A DNA stretch of 64,000 bases from RGIG5612 sp963599255 (GTDB taxonomy: Bacteria; Bacillota; Clostridia; Lachnospirales; Lachnospiraceae). Under the pieces are notes generated by a model. That model was given only the letters and a program-made list of their open reading frames with translations. It did no database searches and was not told the origin of the DNA. Every line of letters begins with the position of its first letter. Positions within the stretch are counted from its first letter, which is position 1. The stretch spans positions 47,878 through 111,877 of the forward strand of contig CAVBWS010000001.1 of assembly GCA_963599255.1 (NCBI GenBank), given 5' to 3'. Made by a program: the position numbers and the translations under genes. Positions 35,544 to 44,422 of this stretch are shown here, one piece after another.

Positions 35544-38540
35544 TTAATTTTCCTTAATATCTGTATTTTCGAATGCCTCTGCCTGCTTCTCTACAAACTT
35601 ATCCGCCTGCTTCTTCTGCTTCTCACTTGTCTCATGGTGGATCTCCTCCGGCTGATCGAGGCTAAGATGAGGATTCGTAGTATTAATATTGTATTTGTCG
35701 AATATAAGCTTTAACTGTCTTCTTAAGTCTCTGTCCAACTGAACCCTGTTGGACTCAGTACATTTGGCAATAATCTTAATGTTCAATGAGCTGTCTGCCA
35801 ATTCAGATACACCCCTGTAAAATGGACCTTCAACTATAGCCGGAAGTTTCTTCTGGATGTTAGGGAACTCTTTTTGAAGAACCTTCTCTACATAGTAGAG
35901 GTCTTCTCCGTTCTTAATGCTCATATCAAGTGCAACAACCGAATAATCCTTAGTCATGTTAAGTACGTTGTTTACACTTCTGTTAGAAAATACCTTGATA
36001 TTGCCGGCACCTTCCTTAACCTTAACAGTTCTCACACCTATTTCAATAACAGTACCTCTGAAGCCGTCAATCGTAACGATGTCGCCGACCTGGAATTCAC
36101 CCTCGAATACAATAAAGAGTCCCGCCAGTATATCACTTATCAGGCTGTTTGCACCCAAGCCGATAACCAAGGACAATATGCCTGCCGATGCCACCAGTGT
36201 TGTTGTATTAACCCCCAGAGTTCCCAGGCAGTAATATAAGAGGCCGATTACCGATGCTATCTTGATGAAGCTGTCCACAAGGCGGCAGATAGTCTCGCCT
36301 CGTGCATTTAGGCTCTGGGCCAGCCACATTACTAACTTTCTTAAGATTGCAGCGATCTCTACGATGCAGACAATTATAAGGATGCAGTATGTAACAGAGA
36401 ATATATTAATGCCCTTCTGCCACTGTCCCTTGATAATAAAGTGTACCAGCGAATCAGCCGCAAATATCTTATCAGCAAATATTACAGCCACTAAGATCAG
36501 GAACGCTATTATCATGAGGATGATATTAAGTATCGTTGTGGTCTTCTCACCTGCGCTCTTGCTGTCCCATTTAAGGGTTCTATGGCTCCATCTTGATGTA
36601 ACTGATCGCGCTTTGGCCTTTCTGCCGTCACCCATATCTACATCAACGGTTTCCTTATCGACCGCATCATCCATATCCTTTGCAACATTTACAGCCTTAT
36701 CAGCCGGCCTCTGAGTAATGCTGAACAAAAGCCACATGATAAGCATAAATACCAGCATGATTCCGGTTGTTCCCAGAGCCACCGGCATAGCTGTCGTATT
36801 CAGATAAGACATCGGCACTGCGATGTAGATAATATAATCATCATAATCGCTGGCCGCGCAGTAATACGATGTTCCGTCTATAGTAAGGAAGTCATTGTAG
36901 TTTCCGACTATCTGGCTCTCCTTGATACCATAATTGGTTACATCCTTGCCGACGAGTTCTTCATTCGGATAGTAGGCAAATGTATTATCTTCCTTATTGA
37001 TCGCAAATGCGAATCCATTCTTGCCTACCTGGATTCCAGATATTACATTGGCAAAATCCGTATTTTTAAGGGCTTTTTCCAGTGCATCTGCCGACAGACC
37101 CATCTCAACCATGCCGATTGTCTTATGCGAATCATCAATGATCGCACTTGCCACATACTGTCTCAATTTACCGGAATCGTCCTGCTGCAGATCCTGAATA
37201 AGCTCTGTCTGTTTGCCATTTAACACATCCCAGAACTGATATGACTGATCATTTTCATCGGTGCTTAAGCTAAAGCTCCACAGATTAGACGCCCGCGCGA
37301 TAATTTCGCCGTCAGTGCCGAAATATTCCAGGCTTTCTGCACCTAATGCATTTCTTAATGAGACCATATATTCCTGAGTCAGCTTCTTCGTGGACGTATT
37401 TTTAATGATATAAGCCGCTACACGGACCTTCTCAAGATTAGTTTCCTTATACTCAGCTGTTTGAGTCTCTACAGTTGCCTCATTATCTGACAGGGTTGTA
37501 AGAGTCTCTGCTATGCTCTTATTATTGGTAATGGACTGCTGTGACAAGGAAAACAGGGTCTGCACATAATATGTAATGGCAAATGTCAGCACCACGCCGC
37601 AGACTGTGATTGCCAGGATCTTCTTGCCCAGATTTTTATTATACCAGCATTTTCTTCTGTCACTTCGTGCAGGTGCATCGTTGTCTATAATTCCATTTCT
37701 TATATGTTCTCTGTGAAGAAGGGTTGAATAAATAATAACTATAGCGATAAATACTGCATATATGATCATACTGATGATCACTGACATCAGGCAGTTAGCA
37801 TCAATCTCACTTCTCGGAACTGCGCATATGATAAGGCCATGGTCAATCTGCTTGACGGAGCAGAAATAAACCGTTCCGTCTACAGTTATGTCTGTATCAT
37901 TGCCGTCATAAAGAAGGCTCATGTCTATGCCATGATCCTCGGCCATTGTTCCTATTAAGCTTTCATCAGGAGAATATATGATAGTTTTCTTTTCTGAATG
38001 AACCGCAAATGCAAATCCGTTCTGTCCCACGTGGACATCGTCCAAAACATAGGCCAAAGAAGCATTTGCATCAAGATTGTCCTGAAGTTTCTGAGAACTG
38101 TGGATGATCTTAATATTTTTATTATCCTTGGTTGGGGCTTCATATGTACGAGGCTCGCTGTCTTCTGAAGGCCACTCGCCTGCCTGACATAAGGTCTTGC
38201 CTACAGCATCCGTTATCTCAAGATAGTCAACCTGCATGAGACTTCTTATGTCTTCTGCATACAGGTCATTGTATTCAAAGCTGTTTAGATTATCAGCCAT
38301 AAATGCAACGGTATTAACCTTCGACTCATATTCCTTGTCGTAATTTTCGGTGATCGTAACCTCATCAGTCTTACTCTGCTGGACCATATCATAGATAAGT
38401 TCCAGTTTCGTATGAGAATTTTCGATCTGTGCATTGACAGCAATTTCGCTGTGAATCTGTGAAACAGTTAATCCTATGATCAGCGCTCCAATAATGCCCA
38501 GAATAACAGCTACGACAACTTTTGCATTTGCCTTCTTCAA
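35544..38540 (-). CDS. MscS-type mechanosensitive channel with two Cache-like sensor domains
   Basis: 998 residues. Order: membrane segment (about 8-27), extracellular Cache-like domain (30-245; VGQNGFAFAVHSEKKTIIYS), two membrane segments (250-335), a second Cache-like domain (340-590; VGKNGFAFAINKEDNTFAYY), another membrane helix, a charged linker, then the MscS pore and beta domain (TTTLVASAGILSLVIGLGAN; GDIVTIDGFRGTVIEIGVRT). MscS channels open under membrane tension to release solutes; the duplicated sensors suggest ligand gating as well. GGAGGAG 6-7 nt before TTG 38540 fixes the start over an earlier GTG. Confidence 0.88.
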   Translation of the reverse strand: MKKANAKVVVAVILGIIGALIIGLTVSQIHSEIAVNAQIENSHTKLELIYDMVQQSKTDEVTITENYDKEYESKVNTVAFMADNLNSFEYNDLYAEDIRSLMQVDYLEITDAVGKTLCQAGEWPSEDSEPRTYEAPTKDNKNIKIIHSSQKLQDNLDANASLAYVLDDVHVGQNGFAFAVHSEKKTIIYSPDESLIGTMAEDHGIDMSLLYDGNDTDITVDGTVYFCSVKQIDHGLIICAVPRSEIDANCLMSVIISMIIYAVFIAIVIIYSTLLHREHIRNGIIDNDAPARSDRRKCWYNKNLGKKILAITVCGVVLTFAITYYVQTLFSLSQQSITNNKSIAETLTTLSDNEATVETQTAEYKETNLEKVRVAAYIIKNTSTKKLTQEYMVSLRNALGAESLEYFGTDGEIIARASNLWSFSLSTDENDQSYQFWDVLNGKQTELIQDLQQDDSGKLRQYVASAIIDDSHKTIGMVEMGLSADALEKALKNTDFANVISGIQVGKNGFAFAINKEDNTFAYYPNEELVGKDVTNYGIKESQIVGNYNDFLTIDGTSYYCAASDYDDYIIYIAVPMSYLNTTAMPVALGTTGIMLVFMLIMWLLFSITQRPADKAVNVAKDMDDAVDKETVDVDMGDGRKAKARSVTSRWSHRTLKWDSKSAGEKTTTILNIILMIIAFLILVAVIFADKIFAADSLVHFIIKGQWQKGINIFSVTYCILIIVCIVEIAAILRKLVMWLAQSLNARGETICRLVDSFIKIASVIGLLYYCLGTLGVNTTTLVASAGILSLVIGLGANSLISDILAGLFIVFEGEFQVGDIVTIDGFRGTVIEIGVRTVKVKEGAGNIKVFSNRSVNNVLNMTKDYSVVALDMSIKNGEDLYYVEKVLQKEFPNIQKKLPAIVEGPFYRGVSELADSSLNIKIIAKCTESNRVQLDRDLRRQLKLIFDKYNINTTNPHLSLDQPEEIHHETSEKQKKQADKFVEKQAEAFENTDIKEN

Positions 38541-38604
38541 TTTTCTCTCCTCCGATTCAGTCTGTCTTAACACATTTACCGCACAATAATTAAACGTTCG
38601 CTAT

Positions 38605-38633
38605 AATATATAACGATATGTACAAATTTTCAA
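38605..38633 (-). promoter_or_regulatory. Promoter for the Cache-MscS gene
   Basis: Minus-strand TTGAAA (38628-38633), 17-nt spacer, TATATT (38605-38610), about 60 nt before the TTG start. Confidence 0.65.
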
Positions 38634-38686
38634 TTTTAATTTTGATGATTATGCTGACCTGCCTGTGGTTAAGTCTGCATTAGTAT

Positions 38687-38887
38687 TCATTCTTTTGACT
38701 TATAATATAGAAGGCAGTGACAATACCCTTCAAAATCCGGATCTTTAATCTGATCCCTGAACTCCTTGCACATGCACTTAGTGTCTTGTGTGCGCTCCAG
38801 ACGGCACGGACAATACCCTCCGGTTCTGGCCAGTCCTTCCTTTATGGTCTTAACAACTTCTTCATTTTCATTCAGTGTGATATGCAT
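38687..38887 (-). CDS. Ferredoxin-thioredoxin reductase catalytic-subunit-like protein
   Basis: 66 residues containing the FTR-beta cysteine pattern: GYCPCR, then CMCKEFR, then GYCHC. In FTR these cysteines ligate a [4Fe-4S] cluster and form the redox-active disulfide. GGAGGGGG upstream of ATG 38887 defines the start; 17 further codons in frame are open. It is divergent from a TlpA/NapH/thioredoxin operon 360 nt away, so it may reduce that thioredoxin with ferredoxin electrons (inference). Confidence 0.88.
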   Translation of the reverse strand: MHITLNENEEVVKTIKEGLARTGGYCPCRLERTQDTKCMCKEFRDQIKDPDFEGYCHCLLYYKSKE

Positions 38888-39099
38888 AATGACCCCCTCC
38901 GGTTGTTGTAAATTGGCAATATTTTTTAATAGCCGCATTTGTCAGGTGAATTCCGGTTCATGGCACTTGTTTTGTGATGCGCCTAACCGGCTCTGAACAG
39001 TTACAATTTATCACGATATTGAGTGAATTCATAGATAAATTAATCTTGAAACTCATGTGTCTTATAAATGAACATTCGATGAAATATGTTTCCCAAGGG

Positions 39100-39127
39100 T
39101 TGGAATAAATCTGATTTATGGTACTCT
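39100..39127 (+). promoter_or_regulatory. Promoter with operator-like palindrome for the redox operon
   Basis: TTGGAA (39100-39105), 16 nt, TACTCT (39122-39127). The spacer is largely the perfect inverted repeat ATAAAT-CTG-ATTTAT (39105-39119), placed to be a repressor site. The rest of the 358-nt gap shows no gene. Confidence 0.5.
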
Positions 39128-39245
39128 ACCTCTACCTGGTATAGCAGTTTTAAATTAACTACAGATATCGCGTGTCTGTTTTCTCAATAATACAGGCGAA
39201 AAATTTCAGCATACCAGAGAATTTCAAATCAGGAGGAAATCAGCA

Positions 39246-40433
39246 ATGATAAAAAAGAAAGCAATGATGATCTTAATGACGGGCATCCTGTCTGCAGCAT
39301 TTATAAATTCAGCCATGGCGGCAACCACAGCATCTGATGGAGAACAGGCAGCAGGCGACGCCATAGTAGTATCAGATGAAGGCATAGTAATATCCGGTGA
39401 CGGCGATGACGGCGGGCTTGTAATAACAAAATCAGTCAAAGCTTCTGAAATGGGAATGCTCTCTCAGGATTCCTATGATTACCCATATCTGGGCTTAAAG
39501 GCAGTGCTGCCGGAGGAGTTAAAAAAGCAGCTGGACAGTTCTGATGTTCTGATGATGAGCGATGAGATCTGGAATGATGATCTGAGCGGATTAAAATATG
39601 CATATATTCATTGGAACAAATTGACTGACGAGCAGAAGGAAGAAGAAGTTAATTTGATTGGAACAGGCTACGAAGATTGGCTCAAAACCATTGAAAGAAT
39701 CGGTGTGCTCGGAGTTTACAGCACAGATGTGATTGATGAATTGGACACCATCACAGGATGTACAGAACATAAGGAATTAGGCGAGAGTGCAGACGGCAAA
39801 TACAAATATTACCTGAGCATCAATAAGGATGCTGATCCTGAACTTACAACAGAGCTGGAGAAAACAGAAGTAACATTGACAGATATGACTGCATTTGACT
39901 CAACCAAATCAGTATTTGATACCCCTTCTGAAAATAAGGGCTCCGATTCTCAGGCATCTGATACAGATTCCCAGTCCGTGGGTGCATTTGAAACCACGGA
40001 CATCAATGGCAATTCTTATACAGAATCCATATTCAGCGAATATGACCTGACGTTGGTTAATATATTTGCAACATGGTGCTCCCCATGTGTAAGTGAGATG
40101 CCGGAACTTGAGCAGCTGTATCAGGATCTGAAGGATCAGGGTGTAGGCATAATCGGATTCGCATTAGATACTGCAGACGGCACCGGTCAGACTGATCCTA
40201 CAGCTGTGGAAACAGCTCAGCAGCTGCAGGAAAAAACAGGCGTTACCTATCCGCTTCTGATCCCTGACAGCACTATGCTTAATGGCAGGCTCTCCGATAT
40301 TCAGGCTGTTCCTGAGACCTTCTTCGTAGATAAGAATGGTAATATCGTGGGAGATACAATAGTCGGTGCAAATGACTACGATACATGGAAGACTACGATA
40401 GAAGAACTGCTTCAGAAGATTAAAGCTGAGTAA
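39246..40433 (+). CDS. Secreted TlpA-like thiol-disulfide oxidoreductase
   Basis: 395 residues. Signal peptide MIKKKAMMILMTGILSAAFI with an AMA cleavage site, then an acidic stretch, an N-terminal domain of unknown fold (about 60-200, with WNDDLSGLKYAYIHWNKLTD) and a C-terminal thioredoxin-like TlpA/ResA domain (about 235-395) with the active site FATWCSPCVSEMPEL. Acts outside the membrane. First gene of a four-gene redox operon; AGGAGGAAA precedes the ATG. Confidence 0.9.
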   Translation: MIKKKAMMILMTGILSAAFINSAMAATTASDGEQAAGDAIVVSDEGIVISGDGDDGGLVITKSVKASEMGMLSQDSYDYPYLGLKAVLPEELKKQLDSSDVLMMSDEIWNDDLSGLKYAYIHWNKLTDEQKEEEVNLIGTGYEDWLKTIERIGVLGVYSTDVIDELDTITGCTEHKELGESADGKYKYYLSINKDADPELTTELEKTEVTLTDMTAFDSTKSVFDTPSENKGSDSQASDTDSQSVGAFETTDINGNSYTESIFSEYDLTLVNIFATWCSPCVSEMPELEQLYQDLKDQGVGIIGFALDTADGTGQTDPTAVETAQQLQEKTGVTYPLLIPDSTMLNGRLSDIQAVPETFFVDKNGNIVGDTIVGANDYDTWKTTIEELLQKIKAE

Positions 40434-40450
40434 CGGATAAGGAGATGCCT

Positions 40451-40600
40451 GTGAAAAATTTCATACATTCAAAATGGATTGGTGTCGCTCTCGCAGTACT
40501 GGGAGTTGCAGCAATATTCTATGGAATCTACCGTGGTGAGGTGCAGGTTGTACTTACTAAGGCTATTCACATATGTACAGAATGTATCGGCATAGGGTAA
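40451..40600 (+). CDS. CD1871A-type CXXC motif micro-protein
   Basis: 49 residues: one membrane helix (WIGVALAVLGVAAIFYGIYR) and a C-terminal KAIHICTECIGIG carrying a CxxC pair. Small proteins of this type occur in clostridial operons with TlpA-like and NapH-like proteins. GTG 40451 is chosen since AAGGAG is 6 nt upstream; the ATG two codons earlier touches the ribosome site. Likely a membrane-tethered dithiol carrier in the relay (inference). Confidence 0.82.
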   Translation: MKNFIHSKWIGVALAVLGVAAIFYGIYRGEVQVVLTKAIHICTECIGIG

Positions 40601-40604
40601 GAGT

Positions 40605-41492
40605 ATGAAAACAAAGATCAAAGAATGGCCTCGTCATATTACGCAGGCCGGATGGGCACTGCTTACAAATGCTAATCTGAAGGGATTTGTAACGGGCAAG
40701 ATATATACAGGAAATGCCAAGAAGGTATGCGTGCCGGGACTTAACTGTTATTCTTGCCCCGGTGCTGTAGGTTCCTGTCCCATAGGCTCTCTGCAGGCAG
40801 TCCTGGGCAGCTGGAACTTCAAAATGGCATATTATGTCGTGGGCATCCTGATCTTCGTAGGTGCCATATTCGGAAGGATCGTTTGCGGATTCTTATGCCC
40901 TTTCGGACTTATTCAGGAACTTCTGAATAAGATTCCCTTTCCCAAGAAGATCAAGACATTCAAGGGCGATAAGCTGCTGCGCAGGCTGAAATACGTAATA
41001 CTGCTGGTATTTGTAATACTCCTGCCTCTATTCGTTACTGATGTAATAGGCCAGGGCGCTCCGTATTTCTGCAAATTGATATGCCCTGCAGGAACACTGG
41101 AAGGCGGCATTCCGCTGGTATTGTTAAATGAAACTATGCGCAGCGCCATTGGCTGGCTCTATGCATGGAAAAATCTTATATTGATTATAACCATCATTGC
41201 CGCTATTATAATTTATAGGCCATTTTGCCGATACATTTGCCCTCTGGGAGCAATTTATTCCTTGTTCAACAAGGTGTCTATCTATCGATATCAGGTGGAT
41301 AAGCATAAGTGTATCAGCTGCGGCAAATGTGCCGATGCATGCAAGATGGCTGTAAATCCGGTAAAAAATGCCAACAGTCTGGAATGCATCCGCTGCGGCA
41401 GATGCAAACAGGCATGCCCTACAGATGCAATTGAGAGCGGTATATCAATTCAATTAAGGAGGAAATTAAATGTCAGAAATCGTACTCACTAA
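40605..41492 (+). CDS. NapH/MauN-like membrane 4Fe-4S protein
   Basis: 295 residues, four or five membrane spans. Cysteine motifs CYSCPGAVGSCPIG, CGFLCPFG, CKLICPAG and CRYICPLG precede two ferredoxin-type clusters CISCGKCADACK and CIRCGRCKQACP near the C-terminus. Proteins of this kind carry electrons across or along the membrane. It follows the CXXC micro-protein by 4 nt, and the thioredoxin gene starts inside its last codons. Confidence 0.9.
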   Translation: MKTKIKEWPRHITQAGWALLTNANLKGFVTGKIYTGNAKKVCVPGLNCYSCPGAVGSCPIGSLQAVLGSWNFKMAYYVVGILIFVGAIFGRIVCGFLCPFGLIQELLNKIPFPKKIKTFKGDKLLRRLKYVILLVFVILLPLFVTDVIGQGAPYFCKLICPAGTLEGGIPLVLLNETMRSAIGWLYAWKNLILIITIIAAIIIYRPFCRYICPLGAIYSLFNKVSIYRYQVDKHKCISCGKCADACKMAVNPVKNANSLECIRCGRCKQACPTDAIESGISIQLRRKLNVRNRTH

Positions 41493-41781
41493 AGATAATT
41501 TTGAATCAGAAGTATTGAACAGTACAGGTTATGTGCTGGTAGATTTTTGGGCATCATGGTGCGGTCCATGCAAGATGATCGCGCCTATAGTTGCCGAGAT
41601 CGCCGAAGAAAATAAAGGTTTTATCAAGGTGGGCAAGGTCAATGTAGATGATGAAATGAGCCTTGCTATGTCATACGGGGTATCCAGCATACCTACATTG
41701 ATCTTATTCAAGGACGGCAAACCGGTTAACCAGAGTATCGGTTATGTAGATAAGGCCACAATTGAGCAGATGTGGAAATAA
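41470..41781 (+). CDS. trxA: Thioredoxin
   Basis: 103-residue cytoplasmic thioredoxin with FWASWCGPCKMIAP (active site at about residues 27-40), cis-Pro motif SIPTLILF and usual length. AGGAGGAAATTAA precedes the ATG and lies inside the NapH-like gene, giving a 23-nt overlap. Position in the operon suggests it supplies reducing power to the NapH/CXXC/TlpA path across the membrane, and may itself be reduced by the nearby FTR-like protein. Confidence 0.95.
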   Translation: MSEIVLTKDNFESEVLNSTGYVLVDFWASWCGPCKMIAPIVAEIAEENKGFIKVGKVNVDDEMSLAMSYGVSSIPTLILFKDGKPVNQSIGYVDKATIEQMWK

Positions 41782-41789
41782 TCTTTTCC

Positions 41790-41816
41790 CAGCATGGTCA
41801 ACAAGTGACCATGCTG
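41790..41816 (+). terminator. Hairpin after trxA
   Basis: Perfect 11-bp stem CAGCATGGTCA/TGACCATGCTG with loop of five, eight nt past the stop. No T-run follows, so it may be a stability hairpin. Confidence 0.55.
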
Positions 41817-41890
41817 CTGCTCTAAAGGGGCTTCAGAGATAATCCTCGTTATACAGTAAGCTGTTTAGTACGTTGCAGTAACCTGGTTCT

Positions 41891-41936
41891 AAAGAGGCTG
41901 TAGAAATTGGTATTTACCATTTCCTGCAGCCTCTTT
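41891..41936. terminator. Second hairpin of the trxA 3' region, possibly bidirectional
   Basis: AAAGAGGCTG (41891-41900) pairs with CAGCCTCTTT (41927-41936), with an inner GAAA..TGGTA/TACCA..TTTC stem; AAGTTTG follows. Between convergent genes trxA and the 77-aa gene. Confidence 0.7.
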
Positions 41937-42125
41937 AAGTTTGTCAAGTAAAGTGTGTAAGTTTTTTGTTACCTGTAGCTTCCACACTTTATTTTGCACT
42001 CTCGACTCTTACTTATATTGATAATAATTTCTTCCGGCCATCTGTGACAGATAATGAAGCTCACTTGATGTTGCGGCCCATTGATCTGCAAGCAACTGCA
42101 TCAAACGAGTTGCCAGATTATAATT

Positions 42126-42359
42126 TTACAGATTCAAAGATCTAATCTGCTGCATCAGTTCAATATCCTCTTCATTAACCCTCATGTTGCCGGTTACCTT
42201 CGTGCCGTCAGCCTTGGTAATTGTAAGCTCAATTACACTTCCGTTCTCTACCATGCCGCCTGATGCGATGGTCCCCAGCATTGCTGCGAATTTCGGATGA
42301 TTTGTTTCAAACTTTTTCTTTATATCCAATATTTTGGTGATATTTCCAATATTAAACAT
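42126..42359 (-). CDS. Small protein of unknown function (77 aa)
   Basis: MFNIGNITKILDIKKKFETN, then GTIASGGMVENGSVIELTITKADGTKVTGNM, ending in helix EEDIELMQQIRSL. A helix-strand-helix layout with no cysteines or membrane segment. AGGAG six nt before the ATG supports it. It looks like a conserved lachnospiral protein, but I know no function. Upstream of it in transcription is the prolyl-tRNA editing gene, 94 nt away. Confidence 0.8.
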   Translation of the reverse strand: MFNIGNITKILDIKKKFETNHPKFAAMLGTIASGGMVENGSVIELTITKADGTKVTGNMRVNEEDIELMQQIRSLNL

Positions 42360-42453
42360 GCGCTTCTCCTACTCTATTTTTATTATCCTATTCAAGTTTT
42401 CACTTTTGTTATGATTAATCTCGGCATTTACTTATAGGAACGCCGGAATTTTG

Positions 42454-43011
42454 TTATTCCTCACCTTCCAGATGAACAATGATCATATCATGATGCATAG
42501 CCTCAAGCAGCGGACCGAACATATCCTTTGTATATAATTTCAGGCTGGTTGTATTAATGCAGGGATGGCATCCCACGAACTCACCCTTTAGCACATCTTC
42601 ATCCACAAGGAGCTGCACTGCATTCTCGATATCATTCATAAGTCCCAGAATACTTACCGACCCCGGCGTGATATCCAGGTATTTTTCCATATCCTCAGCT
42701 CCTGCGAAGCTTAATCTGGCGCTGTTGATCTGATTCGATAATTCCTTGGTTTTAAACACCTTATCTCCCGGCATCATAAGCAAATAGAATTTAGTTTTCT
42801 GTCTGTTGCACAGGAACAGATTTTTACATACAACTGCCTCCAGGATTGAATCTATTACAAGGCAGTCCGCCATGGTATTGGCATTTGCATCAAAATGATC
42901 GCAGCGCCAATAATCAATATTTAGACTATCCAGTAATTTATAGCATCTTATTTCCTTATCGAGCCGTCCTTCCATTGATGCCGGGCTGCCCTTCTCTAGC
43001 TTTAGTTCCAT
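42454..43011 (-). CDS. proX: YbaK/ProX-type prolyl-tRNA editing protein
   Basis: 185-residue free-standing aminoacyl-tRNA deacylase of the YbaK/PrdX family, which clears mischarged Ala-tRNA-Pro or similar. Visible: KNLFLCNRQKTKFYLLMMPGDK with the conserved Lys, SARLSFAGAEDMEKYL, ITPGSVSILGLMND and GCHPCINTTSLKL (usually GFHP-x-x-NT). The Cys after HP is unusual. It stands alone with its own upstream region, divergent from the HAD gene. Confidence 0.9.
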   Translation of the reverse strand: MELKLEKGSPASMEGRLDKEIRCYKLLDSLNIDYWRCDHFDANANTMADCLVIDSILEAVVCKNLFLCNRQKTKFYLLMMPGDKVFKTKELSNQINSARLSFAGAEDMEKYLDITPGSVSILGLMNDIENAVQLLVDEDVLKGEFVGCHPCINTTSLKLYTKDMFGPLLEAMHHDMIIVHLEGEE

Positions 43012-43141
43012 TGTTGTTATTTACCGTCCTAATCCATTTAATTGTAATCACATCATTTGATCATAACCACTCATACCCGCGCTTTTTCAAATTACTTATG
43101 AAAGCATATGTTAAAACCAGTCATTCTCTGAGCAGTTATTC

Positions 43142-43326
43142 TTGTTCCGTGAAAATCCCGCGCATATTATATACGATAGCTTCACATTTTGCACAGAATT
43201 TATACGGGCAATTCTCAATGAGTGAAGCGCACCATCTCTGTCGTTTGCTTATGCATACCATTTATACAGGTTTTTATACACGTAGTCACAGTCTTGCTTG
43301 TCTTAACAATTTCTTTGGTTTATACT
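43142..43326 (+). promoter_or_regulatory. Two promoter-like sites and a leader hairpin before the HAD gene
   Basis: TTGTTC (43142-43147)-17-TATTAT (43165-43170) and TTGTCT (43298-43303)-17-TATACT (43321-43326) both point at the HAD gene. Between them GCTTCAC/GTGAAGC (about 43179-43229) encloses AGAATT/AATTCT. The upstream site would make a ~190-nt leader. Nothing else is evident in 43012-43366. Confidence 0.5.
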
Positions 43327-43366
43327 TGAAAAATATTTCTATCATACGAAAGAATTAAGAAAAATT

Positions 43367-44233
43367 ATGCCAATAAAGATGATCGGACTGGACCTGGACG
43401 GAACGGTCCTTAATAGTAAGAAACAAATGTCAGAGGCAGTGGGCAATGCCATAAAAGCTGCAGTTAACGCCGGAATCGTGGTTGTACCGGTAACAGGTCG
43501 TCCCCTGACGGGCATACCGAAATTCATTTTTGACAATACCGATATAAGATATGCCATCACATCAAACGGCGCCGTTATAACCGATACCGTGAGCAATTCG
43601 GTATGTGAAGCGCATTTTCTCTCACGAAACGTAGCAGAAGAAGCTGTTAAGCATGCGGCCACTTTCGGCCAGCTGTACAGCATATTTGTAAATGGCACCG
43701 GATACAGCGAGGTGAAGGAATTCCACCTGATCAAATCAGTATTCGAGGGTTCTAATCTTGAGGAATATGTAGAGGACAGCCGTAAGCCTGTGGATGATAT
43801 TGTATCTTTTCTGAACCAGCCATCGAGATTTTTCTCATCAGCCAATGATATACGCTTAAACTACGACTGCGTGGAAAATATCTGGTTTCATTTCGCCGAT
43901 CCGAAGGAATGCGATACCGCCGAAGCCTTATTCAAAACCATTGCTCCGAATGCGATGATCCATAGGATGGTGGAGGATGAATTCGAGATGGCAGCTCCGG
44001 ATGCTGACAAGGGCTCTTCATTTATCTCACTTGCGCAGATGTTAGGCATCAGTCAAGAGGAGACCATGGCTATCGGAGACAGTGTTAATGACATCGGCTT
44101 CATGAAACAAGCAGGCATTTCCGTCGCTATGGGTAATTCCAGACCCGTGATCAAGGAGCTCGCTGACTTTACTACAGATGATAACAACCATGACGGTGTC
44201 GCCAAGGCAATATATAGATTCATGTCGTCCTGA
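43367..44233 (+). CDS. Cof-type HAD superfamily phosphatase
   Basis: 288 residues of HAD class IIB. Motif I MIGLDLDGTVLNSKKQMS (Asp nucleophile at residue 9), motif II TGRPLTG, motif III Lys within DKGSS, motif IV AIGDSVNDIGFMKQAG. The cap domain lies between about 85 and 200. Family members dephosphorylate sugar phosphates, FMN or pyridoxal phosphate; substrate unknown. The ribosome site is weak. Confidence 0.9.
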   Translation: MPIKMIGLDLDGTVLNSKKQMSEAVGNAIKAAVNAGIVVVPVTGRPLTGIPKFIFDNTDIRYAITSNGAVITDTVSNSVCEAHFLSRNVAEEAVKHAATFGQLYSIFVNGTGYSEVKEFHLIKSVFEGSNLEEYVEDSRKPVDDIVSFLNQPSRFFSSANDIRLNYDCVENIWFHFADPKECDTAEALFKTIAPNAMIHRMVEDEFEMAAPDADKGSSFISLAQMLGISQEETMAIGDSVNDIGFMKQAGISVAMGNSRPVIKELADFTTDDNNHDGVAKAIYRFMSS

Positions 44234-44368
44234 GTTCTCTCGATGCGAGGGAAAATTGTTTATGTCTGGATGAATGACATGGATTTATATCTTCCTGACA
44301 GTTCTTAGTACGGGGCTCAAGCGTAAGACAACACAAGTTCTATAAAGGGATATTTTAATCAACGCCAA

Positions 44369-44402
44369 ACGGCGCATAGCTGACTTATCTGCTATGCGCC
44401 GT
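44369..44402. terminator. Bidirectional terminator between convergent genes
   Basis: ACGGCGCATAGC (44369-44380) pairs perfectly with GCTATGCGCCGT (44391-44402), loop of ten. CTTATGTT follows on plus and TTGGCGTTGATT on minus. Confidence 0.75.
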
Positions 44403-44422
44403 CTTATGTTAATCTATTCTTA

